A stretch of 64,000 nucleotides of DNA, from contig JAJFJZ010000012.1 of the NCBI GenBank assembly GCA_021773565.1, positions 124,001-188,000 of the forward strand, written 5' to 3'. Positions within the stretch are counted from its first letter, which is position 1, and each line of letters starts with the position of its first letter. This stretch comes from Gammaproteobacteria bacterium (GTDB lineage: Bacteria; Pseudomonadota; Gammaproteobacteria; Pseudomonadales; Azotimanducaceae). The position numbers and the translations under genes were made by a program. Below, piece by piece: positions 36,410 through 50,092 of the stretch. Below the pieces are notes generated by a model that did not search any database, had not been told where the DNA came from, and worked only from the letters and a program-made list of their open reading frames with translations.

Positions 36410-37900
36410 TTGAGCAATGATATTCAGATTGGTGGGCGTGATGGCATACAGGTTACTCAACTTGCCAGCCAAAGTAATCGTCATGGGATAATTACCGGTG
36501 CAACGGGCACGGGTAAAACGGTGACGCTGCAGGTGCTTGCCGAGGGCTTTTCTCGTGCCGGTGTTCCGGTTTTTGCAGCCGATGTGAAAGGAGATCTGTC
36601 AGGAATTGCTACTGCTGGCAAGCCGCATAAAGAGGTAGACAGAAGGGTCAAGCTGCTGGCATTGGGAGCCTACCAACAAAGGGCATATCCTACCTTATTG
36701 TGGGATGTGTTTGCAGAACATGGGCATCCGGTTCGTACCACTATTTCTGAAATGGGGCCGCTTATTCTTGCCGCGCTGCTGGAGCTTAACGAAACCCAAT
36801 CCGGAATACTCTATGCCTGCTTTGCCATCGCTGATGACCAGGGCATGTTGTTACTGGATCTGAAGGACTTACGGGCGACGCTGAGCTGGATGGGTGATCA
36901 TGCGAAAGAGCTCAGGGCTGACTACGGCAATATTTCTCCCGCTTCACTTGGCGCAATTCAACGTAGGTTACTGGTCTTGCAGGAGCAGGGTGCAAACCAG
37001 TTTTTTGGTGAACCAGCGCTACAAATTGAAGACTTGATGATTAATGATTTTTCAGGCAATGGAGTAATCAGCTTATTGCATTCGGAGAAACTTTTGCGGG
37101 AGTCACCAAAGCTCTACGCGGCGTTTTTGTTATGGCTATTATCAGAACTGTTTGAAGAGCTGCCTGAGGCAGGGGACCTTGATAAACCAAAACTCGTATT
37201 GTTTTTTGACGAAGCGCACCTGCTCTTTAAAGGAATGCCAGAAAGCCTGGTCGACAAAATAGAACAAGTGGTTCGTCTGGTACGTTCAAAAGCGGTGGGC
37301 GTATACTTTGTAACGCAAAACACCAGCGATCTTCCGGAAAGTGTCCTGGGCCAACTGGGGCTGAAGATTGCACATGCAGTGCGTGCCTTTACGCCCAAAG
37401 ACCGAAAAACACTACGCGCTGTTGCCGAGGGATTTCGTAACGACGAAGCATTGAACATAAGTAAAATGCTAATTGAATTGGGTACTGGTGAAGCGGCCGT
37501 CTCCCCACTAAATGAAGACGGTGCGCCTTGTTCAGTGCAAAAAGCAGTTATTGCTCCTCCCGAGTCACGAATTGGTCCCTTAACCATTGAAGAACGTGAA
37601 GTTGTGCTAAAACGCTCGCCACTAAAGGGTAAGTACAAAACAACCATTGATCGGGAATCTGCCTACGAAAAATTGAGTGCGCGAGCAGAAAAAGCAGCAG
37701 CATCTGAAAAAGCCGAACAAAGCAGAAAAGCCCAGGAAAAAGTACAACAAAAGGCTGAAAAGCAGGAGCGGTCCCGGCAACCCAGGCGAAGCAACCGGCA
37801 GGGCATTGGAGAAGCTTTTCTGAAAAGTACCATGCGCTCGATTGGCCGTTCCATTGGAACTAAACTGGTTCGTGGCATATTAGGCTCACTGTTGAAGTAA
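36410..37900 (+). CDS. HerA-like ATPase, DUF853/YjgR family
   Basis: P-loop ATPase of 496 residues with Walker A GATGTGKTVTLQ near residue 31, Walker B LVLFFDEAHLLF near residue 264 and YFVTQNTSDLPESVLGQLG, the helicase HerA-HAS barrel superfamily pattern seen in E. coli YjgR. The C-terminus has a highly charged Lys/Glu/Gln coiled stretch (about 420-475) followed by a basic, glycine-rich tail. The start is TTG 36410 after AGGGGG. The role is unknown; DNA translocation is only suggested by the fold. It is upstream of the TetR gene on the same strand. Confidence 0.87.
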   Translation: MSNDIQIGGRDGIQVTQLASQSNRHGIITGATGTGKTVTLQVLAEGFSRAGVPVFAADVKGDLSGIATAGKPHKEVDRRVKLLALGAYQQRAYPTLLWDVFAEHGHPVRTTISEMGPLILAALLELNETQSGILYACFAIADDQGMLLLDLKDLRATLSWMGDHAKELRADYGNISPASLGAIQRRLLVLQEQGANQFFGEPALQIEDLMINDFSGNGVISLLHSEKLLRESPKLYAAFLLWLLSELFEELPEAGDLDKPKLVLFFDEAHLLFKGMPESLVDKIEQVVRLVRSKAVGVYFVTQNTSDLPESVLGQLGLKIAHAVRAFTPKDRKTLRAVAEGFRNDEALNISKMLIELGTGEAAVSPLNEDGAPCSVQKAVIAPPESRIGPLTIEEREVVLKRSPLKGKYKTTIDRESAYEKLSARAEKAAASEKAEQSRKAQEKVQQKAEKQERSRQPRRSNRQGIGEAFLKSTMRSIGRSIGTKLVRGILGSLLK

Positions 37901-37943
37901 AAGGCCTTCGACGTCAACAATGCAGCAAGCCCTGGCATAGGTC

Positions 37944-42751
<4,808 letters not shown>

Positions 42752-42759
<8 letters not shown>

Positions 42760-43927
42760 TGCTTATGGCAGAAGCACCGTCACTGGCGTTGCAGACAAGG
42801 ATTGATTCTTTTAGTCCTGTGACCCGGGCATAGGAGGATTCTACACAGGAAATGATCTCATTTACGCTCTCTTTTGGGGCAAGGGCAACGACGCAGCCGC
42901 CGAACCCTCCCCCGGTCATGCGTACTCCCCCGACTTCTCCCAATGTGTCCTGGATGATGTCTACCAGATAGTCTATTTCGGGTACGGTAATTTCGAAATC
43001 GCGGCGCATGGATTCATGAGATGCAGCCATCAGGACTGCCATCTTCGATATGTCTCCGGCACGTAGTGCTTCAGCGGCCTGCAAGGTACGTTGGTTTTCT
43101 GTGATGACATGCCGGGCCCGGCGAAATACCAACGGATCCAGTTGGGTAGAGGCGATGGTCAACTCATCCAACGACACATCACGAAGCGCATTGACGCCAA
43201 AGTATTGTGCTGCCGCTTCACACTGGGTGCGACGTTCATTGTAAGCGCTGTCTACCAGGCCCCGCTTTTTGTTGGAGTTGATAATCACGATGCGAGTACC
43301 AGCAGGTATAGCCACGGGAGTTGCCTGCAGCGTGCGGCAATCGATTAACATGGCATTGTTGCGCTTACCCAGCACGGCAATTAGCTGGTCCATGATTCCG
43401 CAGTTGCAGCCAACGAACTCGTTTTCTGCTTTCTGGCTGATCTGTGCGATTTCAGTTTCGTTAATGGACAAGCCGTACAGGTTCTTCAGCGACAAACAAA
43501 TGGCAACCTCCAACGACGCAGAGGAACTCAATCCTGCCCCCTGCGGAATATTGCCTGCGACAACCAGGTCAGCCCCGCCCAGCAACTTATCCCCTTGTTG
43601 ACCCTCGCTTTGTTGAATAGCAGCGACCACGCCACGAATATAGTTTGGCCACATTCTTAAGCTTTGGAAGGAGAACGATGCGTCCAGCGAAAACTCATCA
43701 ATTTCCCCCTCAAAATTTACCGCAAGCGTTCTAATGACGCCGTCCGATCGTTTTGATGCTGCCACCACCGTGCTGAAATTGATTGCGCAAGGTAGTACGA
43801 AACCATCATTGTAGTCCGTATGTTCACCAATCAGGTTAACCCGGGCGGGCGCCTGGACGATATTGCTTGCCTGATAGCCAAACGCGGACTGAAACTGCTT
43901 GCTTGCCAGTTCTACCAGCTTGTTCAC
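42752..43927 (-). CDS. galK: Galactokinase GalK
   Basis: GHMP kinase phosphorylating galactose at C1, 391 residues. The galactokinase signature PARVNLIGEHTDYNDGFVLP is at residues 28-47, the ATP-binding loop is GAGLSSSASLEVA near residue 131, and the third GHMP motif is GGFGGCVVAL near residue 344. It overlaps galT by four bases upstream and galM by eight downstream, so the three form one tight operon. Confidence 0.96.
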
Positions 43928-44982
43928 GAATTTGCCTTGTAGTGTTGATCGCTGACTTCGCGGAGTCTTTTTGCGGCCTGTTCAGGTGTGATGTCGCGTT
44001 GCGCCTCAGCCAGCATCTCATAGCCCACCATAAATTTTTTCACGCTCGCTGAGCGCAACAAAGGAGGATAAAATATGGCGTGCAACTGCCAGTGCCCGGT
44101 ATCAGCTGGTGTATGGCTAAACGGTGCACAGTGCCAGCCCATGGAGTAGGGAAAAGAACATTCAAACAAATTGTCGTAGCGGCAGGTGAGACTTTGCATG
44201 GCAAGCGCAAGATCATTCCTTTGCTCGTCGCTCATGGCCTGCAGACTACGAAATAGTTTACGTTTCGGTAAGACAAGGGTTTCAAATGGCCAGGCAGCCC
44301 AAAACGGAACCACGACGAGCCAGTCTGCGGTTTCCAGAACCATGCGTTCACCGGCGTCCTGTTCTGCACTGGCGTAATCCAGTAGCAGGTTTGAACCGTG
44401 TTCATTGTGATAGTCTCGCAATATTTCATCTTTTCGCGCGACTTTGTCGGGAATAAAACTATTTGCCCAGACCTGGCCATGAGGGTGGGGTTGCGAGCAT
44501 CCCATGGTCTCACCCTTGTTCTCAAAAACCTGCACCCATGGATAATCAGCAGCCAGCTCTTCAAGCAGGTGCGCGCAGGTATCCAGTACGTTTCGGATGC
44601 CTTCCACGGAAAGCTCTGCAAGCGTTCTAGCGTGGTCATGAGAATAACAAATCACATAGGTCTCTCCCCGAGCGGTTTGGGTTTCGAACAGTCGATGATG
44701 CGTTGGTGGCGCATCGGGGCTGTCGGGTGTCAGCGCCGCAAAATCGTTTCTGAAAACAAAGGTATCCTGATAGGGAGGATTTCTATCTCCGCCAATCCGT
44801 TGATTGCCAGGGCACAAGGGACAGTCTGGATGGTACGTAAGAGATGAATCTTCATGTGGGTGTTCGCCCTGACCTTGCCATGGTCGTTTGTCACGATGGG
44901 GAGAAACCAGAACCCACTCACCGGTTAGTGGGTTGTACCTTCTGTGCGGATGTTCTTCCAGCTGGAATGGTGATTTACGCAT
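43924..44982 (-). CDS. galT: Galactose-1-phosphate uridylyltransferase GalT
   Basis: Transfers UMP from UDP-glucose to galactose 1-phosphate, 352 residues. RRYNPLTGEWVLVSPHR starts the protein, CPLCPGN supplies metal cysteines, and the active-site HPHGQVWA carries the uridylylated histidine. The late WHCAPFSH and HAIFYPPLLRS are family motifs. First gene of the leftward gal operon. The ATG has no recognisable ribosome-binding site and sits 8 bases from a TACAAT, so the mRNA may be leaderless. Confidence 0.96.
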   Translation of the reverse strand: MRKSPFQLEEHPHRRYNPLTGEWVLVSPHRDKRPWQGQGEHPHEDSSLTYHPDCPLCPGNQRIGGDRNPPYQDTFVFRNDFAALTPDSPDAPPTHHRLFETQTARGETYVICYSHDHARTLAELSVEGIRNVLDTCAHLLEELAADYPWVQVFENKGETMGCSQPHPHGQVWANSFIPDKVARKDEILRDYHNEHGSNLLLDYASAEQDAGERMVLETADWLVVVPFWAAWPFETLVLPKRKLFRSLQAMSDEQRNDLALAMQSLTCRYDNLFECSFPYSMGWHCAPFSHTPADTGHWQLHAIFYPPLLRSASVKKFMVGYEMLAEAQRDITPEQAAKRLREVSDQHYKANS

Positions 44983-44986
44983 AATT

Positions 44987-44996
44987 TACAATTGTA
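44987..44996. promoter_or_regulatory. TACAATTGTA palindrome / candidate -10 of galT
   Basis: Perfect 10-base palindrome immediately upstream of the galT ATG (44982). Read leftward, TACAAT (44996-44991) could be the -10 element of galT, placing the start of transcription at or within two bases of the ATG. The same TACAATTG string occurs at 37994-38001 inside the N-terminal coding part of the TetR gene. Confidence 0.4.
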
Positions 44997-45027
44997 GTCG
45001 TGGCAGCAGCGTTCAGCACGAAAAGAA

Positions 45028-45058
45028 TTGACCTCCCGTGTGTGCATACTGTTACTAT
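45028..45058 (+). promoter_or_regulatory. Weak candidate promoter for the PhyH/aldo-keto reductase pair
   Basis: TTGACC (45028-45033) is a good -35, but the nearest -10-like hexamer TACTAT (45053-45058) is 19 bases away, longer than ideal. The coding start ATG 45087 lies 29 bases further on. Confidence 0.3.
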
Positions 45059-45086
45059 AGATACTGTTAAGTAACGAGAAATATTG

Positions 45087-46049
45087 ATGACAGAGCAAAA
45101 TTCCGGGATCGGATGGTATGCCTGCGATCGTGATGATCCTCAGGTGATGGCACAACGCAAATATCTGGAGATGAACAACGGCATTAATGGACTCGAAATA
45201 TTGGAGCCGGGTGAAACTGCGCGAATAGTAAAGCTCTTTCGTAGAGATGGCTTCGTGATTATCGGAGGTATTCTAAATAGTGAGCAGATCGATTTTCTTG
45301 CCAACGGATGTGATGAGGTGGTACGTGAAATTGTTGCACTGGATGATCGCCGCACCGGTAACCGTGGTTCTCATCGATACTCATTTGGAGGCTCAAGCCT
45401 GACCCGCAGCCAGCTTCATCGACCTGAATGGCAGATGCTGCTTGAACTGCAAACTGTCCAGCAATTGGTCGCTATACTTTTTGATTCTCCTCATTTCAGT
45501 TTGCGCGCGGCCAGTGGCGATTTTTGTTTGCCAGGTGCGGTTGATTACCAACCATTACATTCAGACATTGGAGACTGGGTGGATGACAAGGCCTCGCCCT
45601 TTAGTGCTTTTCATGATCCGCAAGGCCATGTTCGTGTTCGGGATTTGCCCTGTCCGTATATATGTGTGAATTTCCTGCCGCAGGATGTCACCCAACTCAA
45701 TGGACCCACACGGCAGATTCCAGGTACACAGAAGTCAAGAGTAACCATTCCTGGCCTGGTTGATGAGCCGGAGTGGATGCGGTTGTCTACTGTGTGTCCA
45801 GTGCCGGCCGGGGGTATTATGATTCGCGATGTGCGTACGTGGCACGGAGGTACACCCAATATTTCGGATCATGTTCGGTCAATTCCCAATCTGGAATTTT
45901 ACGCTCCCTGGTTTCGTGAACCTATCGTTCCTGGTATTAGCTATGGGGACTTCAAGCATTTGTCTCAGCGTGCACAGGAACTCGCCAGATATTGTGTTGC
46001 CGATTCGAGTCAGGAAGTAGAGTTTGGTGCAACACTCAGGGCACCCTAA
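45087..46049 (+). CDS. Phytanoyl-CoA dioxygenase (PhyH) family protein
   Basis: Iron(II)/2-oxoglutarate-dependent oxygenase of 320 residues. LFRRDGFVIIGGILNSEQID begins the PhyH fold, the metal motif HxD is in LHSDIGDWVD, and the distal histidine is in RTWHGGTPN; QIPGTQKS lies between. A TTG at 45084 is also in frame, but ATG 45087 is preferred. The substrate is unknown. It is followed after 19 bases by an aldo/keto reductase, and flanked by galactose genes and sugar-type carriers. Confidence 0.87.
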   Translation: MTEQNSGIGWYACDRDDPQVMAQRKYLEMNNGINGLEILEPGETARIVKLFRRDGFVIIGGILNSEQIDFLANGCDEVVREIVALDDRRTGNRGSHRYSFGGSSLTRSQLHRPEWQMLLELQTVQQLVAILFDSPHFSLRAASGDFCLPGAVDYQPLHSDIGDWVDDKASPFSAFHDPQGHVRVRDLPCPYICVNFLPQDVTQLNGPTRQIPGTQKSRVTIPGLVDEPEWMRLSTVCPVPAGGIMIRDVRTWHGGTPNISDHVRSIPNLEFYAPWFREPIVPGISYGDFKHLSQRAQELARYCVADSSQEVEFGATLRAP

Positions 46050-46068
46050 GCAGATTGGAGAAAAGATA

Positions 46069-47034
46069 ATGAAATACCGGCGACTGGGTCGTTCTGCCTT
46101 GCAGGTGAGTGAGCTTTGTCTTGGCACCATGAATTTCGGACCCCGTACGCCTGAGCAGGAATCGTTCCAGATTTTGAACGAAGCTCTGGAATCAGGAGTC
46201 AATTTTATCGACACCGCCAATCAGTATGGTGGTGCTCTGGGGGTTGGGACAACTGAAACTATCCTTGGGAAATGGTTTGCGCAGGATGCGTCCCGCCGGG
46301 ACAAGGTCGTGCTTGCCACCAAGGTGCACGAACCCATGTCAGATGATATTAACGATCGCGGACTTTCAGCGCGCCATATCCAAAGTGCATGTGAGGCAAG
46401 CCTGCGACGCCTGGGTATTGACCATATCGACCTTTATCAAATGCATCACATAGATCGCAGTGCCCCTGTCGAAGAAATCTGGCAGGCCATGGAGCGGCTG
46501 ATTGCACAAGGTAAAATTACCTATGTCGGGACCAGTAACTTTCCCGGGTGGTCCATTGCTCAGGCCAGTGAAAAAGCACTTGCACGACATCAGCTCGGGC
46601 TGGTATCCGAGCAGAGTCTTTACAATCTTGTGGAACGACGTGCTGAGCTGGAAGTGATACCGGCATGTATAGAGTATGGCCTTGGAATTATTGTGTGGAG
46701 CCCGTTGTCGGGTGGCTTGTTGGCCGGGGAATCGAATTCAACTACAGGACGCCGACTGTCATCGGATATGCAACAGGCAAGAGTTGTACGCAAAGATCAG
46801 TTATCACAGTACGAGGCTTTTTGTCAGGAGCGGGGTGAATCACCCGGTAGTGTAGCTTTGGCCTGGCTGTTACATCAAACTGGCGTGGTCTCGACCATTG
46901 TCGGCCCAGGCTCAACCGCACAGTTTTCTTCTGTCCTCGACGTGCCAGAGATCCAGCTCGACTGTGAAGCCTTGCAGAAACTGGATACGATTTTTCCACC
47001 CTGTGGAGCTGCGCCGGAAGCCTACGCCTGGTAA
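46069..47034 (+). CDS. Aldo/keto reductase
   Basis: NADPH-dependent oxidoreductase of 321 residues with a TIM barrel. The catalytic tetrad is visible: Asp and Tyr in FIDTANQYGG, Lys in VLATKVHEP, His in DLYQMHHID. SPLSGGLLAGE and the late TIVGPGS belong to the cofactor site. ATG 46069 is chosen because GGAG lies 8 bases upstream and the protein then begins MKYRRLGRSALQVSELCLGT; the frame is open upstream to 46024. Probably co-transcribed with the PhyH gene. Substrate unknown. Confidence 0.9.
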   Translation: MKYRRLGRSALQVSELCLGTMNFGPRTPEQESFQILNEALESGVNFIDTANQYGGALGVGTTETILGKWFAQDASRRDKVVLATKVHEPMSDDINDRGLSARHIQSACEASLRRLGIDHIDLYQMHHIDRSAPVEEIWQAMERLIAQGKITYVGTSNFPGWSIAQASEKALARHQLGLVSEQSLYNLVERRAELEVIPACIEYGLGIIVWSPLSGGLLAGESNSTTGRRLSSDMQQARVVRKDQLSQYEAFCQERGESPGSVALAWLLHQTGVVSTIVGPGSTAQFSSVLDVPEIQLDCEALQKLDTIFPPCGAAPEAYAW

Positions 47035-47051
47035 GCGCGTGGCAAATGAAA

Positions 47052-47073
47052 GGCGGGTGGCTGGAAATCCGCC
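47052..47073. terminator. Hairpin between the convergent reductase and MFS genes
   Basis: GGCGGGT and ATCCGCC can pair (one G-U) around an 8-base loop in the 72-base convergent gap. On the minus strand the stem is followed by TTTCATTTG, a poor T-tract. It may terminate one or both transcripts weakly. Confidence 0.4.
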
Positions 47074-47106
47074 AAATTCTGCTGAACTAACATACCTTAC
47101 CTGAAG

Positions 47107-48513
47107 TCAACCGGCTACGGTGGCTTGTTCCTCTTTAACCTTTAAAAGCATGATTGCTCCGATGATCATTAGAATAGCCAGGGATGCAAAGCCAATCCTT
47201 TGCGACTCAAAGATATCGGTAGCGGTCGTAACCAATAAGGGAGCCAGAAATGCAGTTGCTGTGGCGGACAGTGCAAATAAACCAAAAAACTGCGTTGCCA
47301 TTTCGGGCGGTACAATTCGTGCCATAAGTGTCCTGGATGTGGAAAGCCCCGTGACAAAAAACATGGCGAAGATCTGGTTGGTACCGAAGTAGAATAGTTC
47401 GGGAAGGGTGGCAAAGTAGGGAGAATTCCAAACGGGCTCGGAGCCGACCTTCAAAAAGTAGAAAATAGTGTCGGGTTGCACTGACACCAGAGTAAGCAGT
47501 ACTAACGCAGCTGTGCTGATCGCGATTCGAAGCGCACGAATTGAACCAACGCGGTCGTCGAGGCGCCCCCCAACGTATGCGCCAAACATGGCCGAAGCGC
47601 TGGTACACAATCCGTATATAAGTAGCGTTGTCGTATCCCAACCAAATGTACCGGATGCATAGACACCGCCAAAAGTTAACACACCCACCATACCGTCAAT
47701 AAAGAACATGCGTGCCAGCAGATAACGCGCGATATTCGAATAATGTTTTACATGTTTAAGCGTTTGAAGAACGTCACGCACACCCTCTTTTGCAAGCTGC
47801 CACATAGGTAGCGGTGAGGCTTTGCCATCCGGGGTAAATAGTAACAAGGGCAAGGTAAACAGGAGCATCCATAATCCCGCAATCGGGCCCACGATACGAT
47901 TGTGCTCATGGGTAGACTGATCAATGCCAAACAGCGGTGCTTCTGGCAAAAACGCCCATGGTTGGGTACCAGGCAATGAAAATGCCAATAGCACAAACAA
48001 CATCATCATCAGTCCACCTACGTTGCCTAACGAGAAAGCCAGGCCGGATATCAGGCCAATGCGATTTACCGGTGCCACCGATGGCAACATGGCGTTGTGA
48101 AATACTTCCGAGACGGTGAAGCAGACCTTTATAACGAACAGGACAAGCAGTGATAGCCCAAGACTCATGCCCTGGCCGTTGGGCTGAATATACCAAAGGC
48201 AAAATGCCCCAAAACTCATCGCGACAACTGTGCCAATTATCCAGGGTTTACGCCTGCCGTCCTTGTCTGCGATCGCACCCAAAAAGGGCGCCGTGACGGC
48301 GAGAAGTAAACCGGCACCTGCGGTAATGTAACCTATAAGGGCCTGGCCCTTTACCGGATCGCCCACCACCGTATTGCTAAAGTAGGGGTAGAAAATGTAA
48401 ATGATTACCATGATGTAGTAAGGGTCACGTGCGGCCTGGCCGAAAGTCCAGCTGAAGTAGCCCAGTGGAGACGCAGCGGGAGTACCAGCGAGAGATACAG
48501 CATCGGTATTCAA
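47107..48513 (-). CDS. MFS transporter, UMF1/Atg22-like
   Basis: Membrane carrier of 468 residues with about 12 hydrophobic helices. The N-terminal ASPLGYFSWTFGQAARDPYY and FLGAIADKDGRRKPWI resemble the UMF1/Atg22-like branch of the major facilitator superfamily. Substrate unknown; its neighbours (sodium:solute symporter, galactose genes) suggest a sugar or other organic solute. AGGAAAG precedes the ATG. It lies 63 bases downstream of the symporter gene on the same strand. Confidence 0.82.
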   Translation of the reverse strand: MNTDAVSLAGTPAASPLGYFSWTFGQAARDPYYIMVIIYIFYPYFSNTVVGDPVKGQALIGYITAGAGLLLAVTAPFLGAIADKDGRRKPWIIGTVVAMSFGAFCLWYIQPNGQGMSLGLSLLVLFVIKVCFTVSEVFHNAMLPSVAPVNRIGLISGLAFSLGNVGGLMMMLFVLLAFSLPGTQPWAFLPEAPLFGIDQSTHEHNRIVGPIAGLWMLLFTLPLLLFTPDGKASPLPMWQLAKEGVRDVLQTLKHVKHYSNIARYLLARMFFIDGMVGVLTFGGVYASGTFGWDTTTLLIYGLCTSASAMFGAYVGGRLDDRVGSIRALRIAISTAALVLLTLVSVQPDTIFYFLKVGSEPVWNSPYFATLPELFYFGTNQIFAMFFVTGLSTSRTLMARIVPPEMATQFFGLFALSATATAFLAPLLVTTATDIFESQRIGFASLAILMIIGAIMLLKVKEEQATVAG

Positions 48514-48576
48514 ATTACTTTCCTTTCATTTTCTTTTAAGAGAACGAGAACATGGCGACCTGAATACCGTGCACTT

Positions 48577-50010
48577 TTATCTTCCGATAGTAAACCGCAA
48601 CTCTGGTGATGTTCCAAATACAAGCTTACTGACACTCACTGCAGTGATCACGCAGGCGATGAGCGTTACAAACATCAGGTGGATGTAATGAAACGGCTCC
48701 CACACAAAGGAAAAGAATCCGTATAGGCCGACGCCAAACACAACGGCAAATATTGCTGCCCGTGCATCTACTTTGTTAAACATCAAACCCACGATGAACG
48801 CCGACAATATGGGCATGCTCAGCAAGCCGTAGAGTTGCTGGATTAAATTGATAATACTTTCTGCCGTGGCATACACCGGTACAAGCCCAATGCCCACCAG
48901 AATAATACCGACTGTGATAATACCGTTCAGGCGCGGTACGTTTGGTGAGTCTCCGAAATACTTCTCGTGTATATCGCAGATGTAAAGCGTGGTCGAGGAA
49001 TTTAATACGCTGTTCACACTGGTTAATGTTGCTGCTGCAATTGCGGCAGCAAACGCGCCTGAGAGGTAGTCTGGCAGTACATCAGCAACGATACGTCCAT
49101 AGGCAGCGTCGCCGATGTCCCCGTACAGTTTGTAAGATACGATGCCCGGCAGAACGATCATTGGAGGAACGATAAGGAGCCGAATTCCAGCGGCGACCAA
49201 TACGCCTTTTTGTCCTTCCTCAACACTTGGCGATGCCATTGCACGCTGTGTGATGGTCTGGTTGGTGCTCCAGTAAAATACCTGTATGAAGATCATGCCC
49301 GTAAAAAGTGTATGCCAGGGAATGGGAGAATCGTTTCCACCGATCATAGTCAGTCGCTCAGCGGGGATGCCAGTAAAGTCAAAATCAATTGCTTTCAGGG
49401 CAAGAATTACCACTAGCACGCCGAGACTGAGCAGCAGAACACCGCTATAGGCATCTGAGACAGCGACCGCACGCAAACCACCAAACACTGCGTAAGCAGA
49501 ACCAACGACGGCGAATGCGATAGCGATAAAAATGATAGGCGCGTCTACCGAAAACATGCTCTGCATAAACAGCGAGCCGGTATAGAGCATCGAAGGGATA
49601 AAAATACAAATATTGCCGAGCAAAAACAAAACCGCAATGAGCGCACGGATGTGGTGGTTGTTGTAGCGTTTTTCGAGAAGTTCCGTAGTCGTTGTACAGT
49701 TGTATTTGTAGTAAATCGGTAAAAATACCTTAGCAAGAATGATCAAACCTGCCACAGCGGCCAATTCCCACCAGGCCAACAGCGCCATCTGGTTGCCGTT
49801 CATGCCGACGAGTTGGTCTGTGCTCAGGTTGGTCAGCGTGATGGAACCTGCGACAAAAAACCAGGACAGACTTCCGCCGGCAAGAAACACTTCCTTGTTT
49901 GCTGCTTCTGTCGAAAGATCGTTGCTGCGGGGAGCCGCTCGACACTTCAGGTAGGTTAGTAGTGCAATCAGGCCGGTCAAGCCGAAGAAAATCATATGTT
50001 GGCTGGTCAT
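48577..50010 (-). CDS. Sodium:solute symporter (SSS/SLC5 family)
   Basis: Protein of 477 residues with about 12-13 membrane segments. The features LAGGSLSWFFVAGSITLTNLS (recognised by AGGSLSWF and GSITLTNLS), YAVFGGLRAVAVSDAYSGV and AAATLTSVNSVLNSSTTLY are typical of the sodium/sugar branch related to SglT. Galactose or a galactoside is the obvious candidate from context, but myo-inositol or other solutes are possible. A candidate promoter with an internal inverted repeat lies just upstream. Confidence 0.88.
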   Translation of the reverse strand: MTSQHMIFFGLTGLIALLTYLKCRAAPRSNDLSTEAANKEVFLAGGSLSWFFVAGSITLTNLSTDQLVGMNGNQMALLAWWELAAVAGLIILAKVFLPIYYKYNCTTTTELLEKRYNNHHIRALIAVLFLLGNICIFIPSMLYTGSLFMQSMFSVDAPIIFIAIAFAVVGSAYAVFGGLRAVAVSDAYSGVLLLSLGVLVVILALKAIDFDFTGIPAERLTMIGGNDSPIPWHTLFTGMIFIQVFYWSTNQTITQRAMASPSVEEGQKGVLVAAGIRLLIVPPMIVLPGIVSYKLYGDIGDAAYGRIVADVLPDYLSGAFAAAIAAATLTSVNSVLNSSTTLYICDIHEKYFGDSPNVPRLNGIITVGIILVGIGLVPVYATAESIINLIQQLYGLLSMPILSAFIVGLMFNKVDARAAIFAVVFGVGLYGFFSFVWEPFHYIHLMFVTLIACVITAVSVSKLVFGTSPELRFTIGR

Positions 50011-50055
50011 TCTTCCGACGCCCTTCCTAGTGTGGCTTTGGTAAAATCAAATCAG

Positions 50056-50083
50056 CTTATATGAGGCACTGGCGAACCAGCAA
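50056..50083 (-). promoter_or_regulatory. Candidate symporter promoter with inverted repeat in the spacer
   Basis: On the minus strand TTGCTG (50083-50078), 16 bases, and TATAAG (50061-50056) form a plausible promoter for the symporter gene at 50010. CTGG and CCAG arms (50069-50080) fold around four bases within the spacer and -35, a suitable place for a repressor. The -35 is only a 3/6 match. Confidence 0.4.
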
Positions 50084-50092
50084 GTTGATTCC

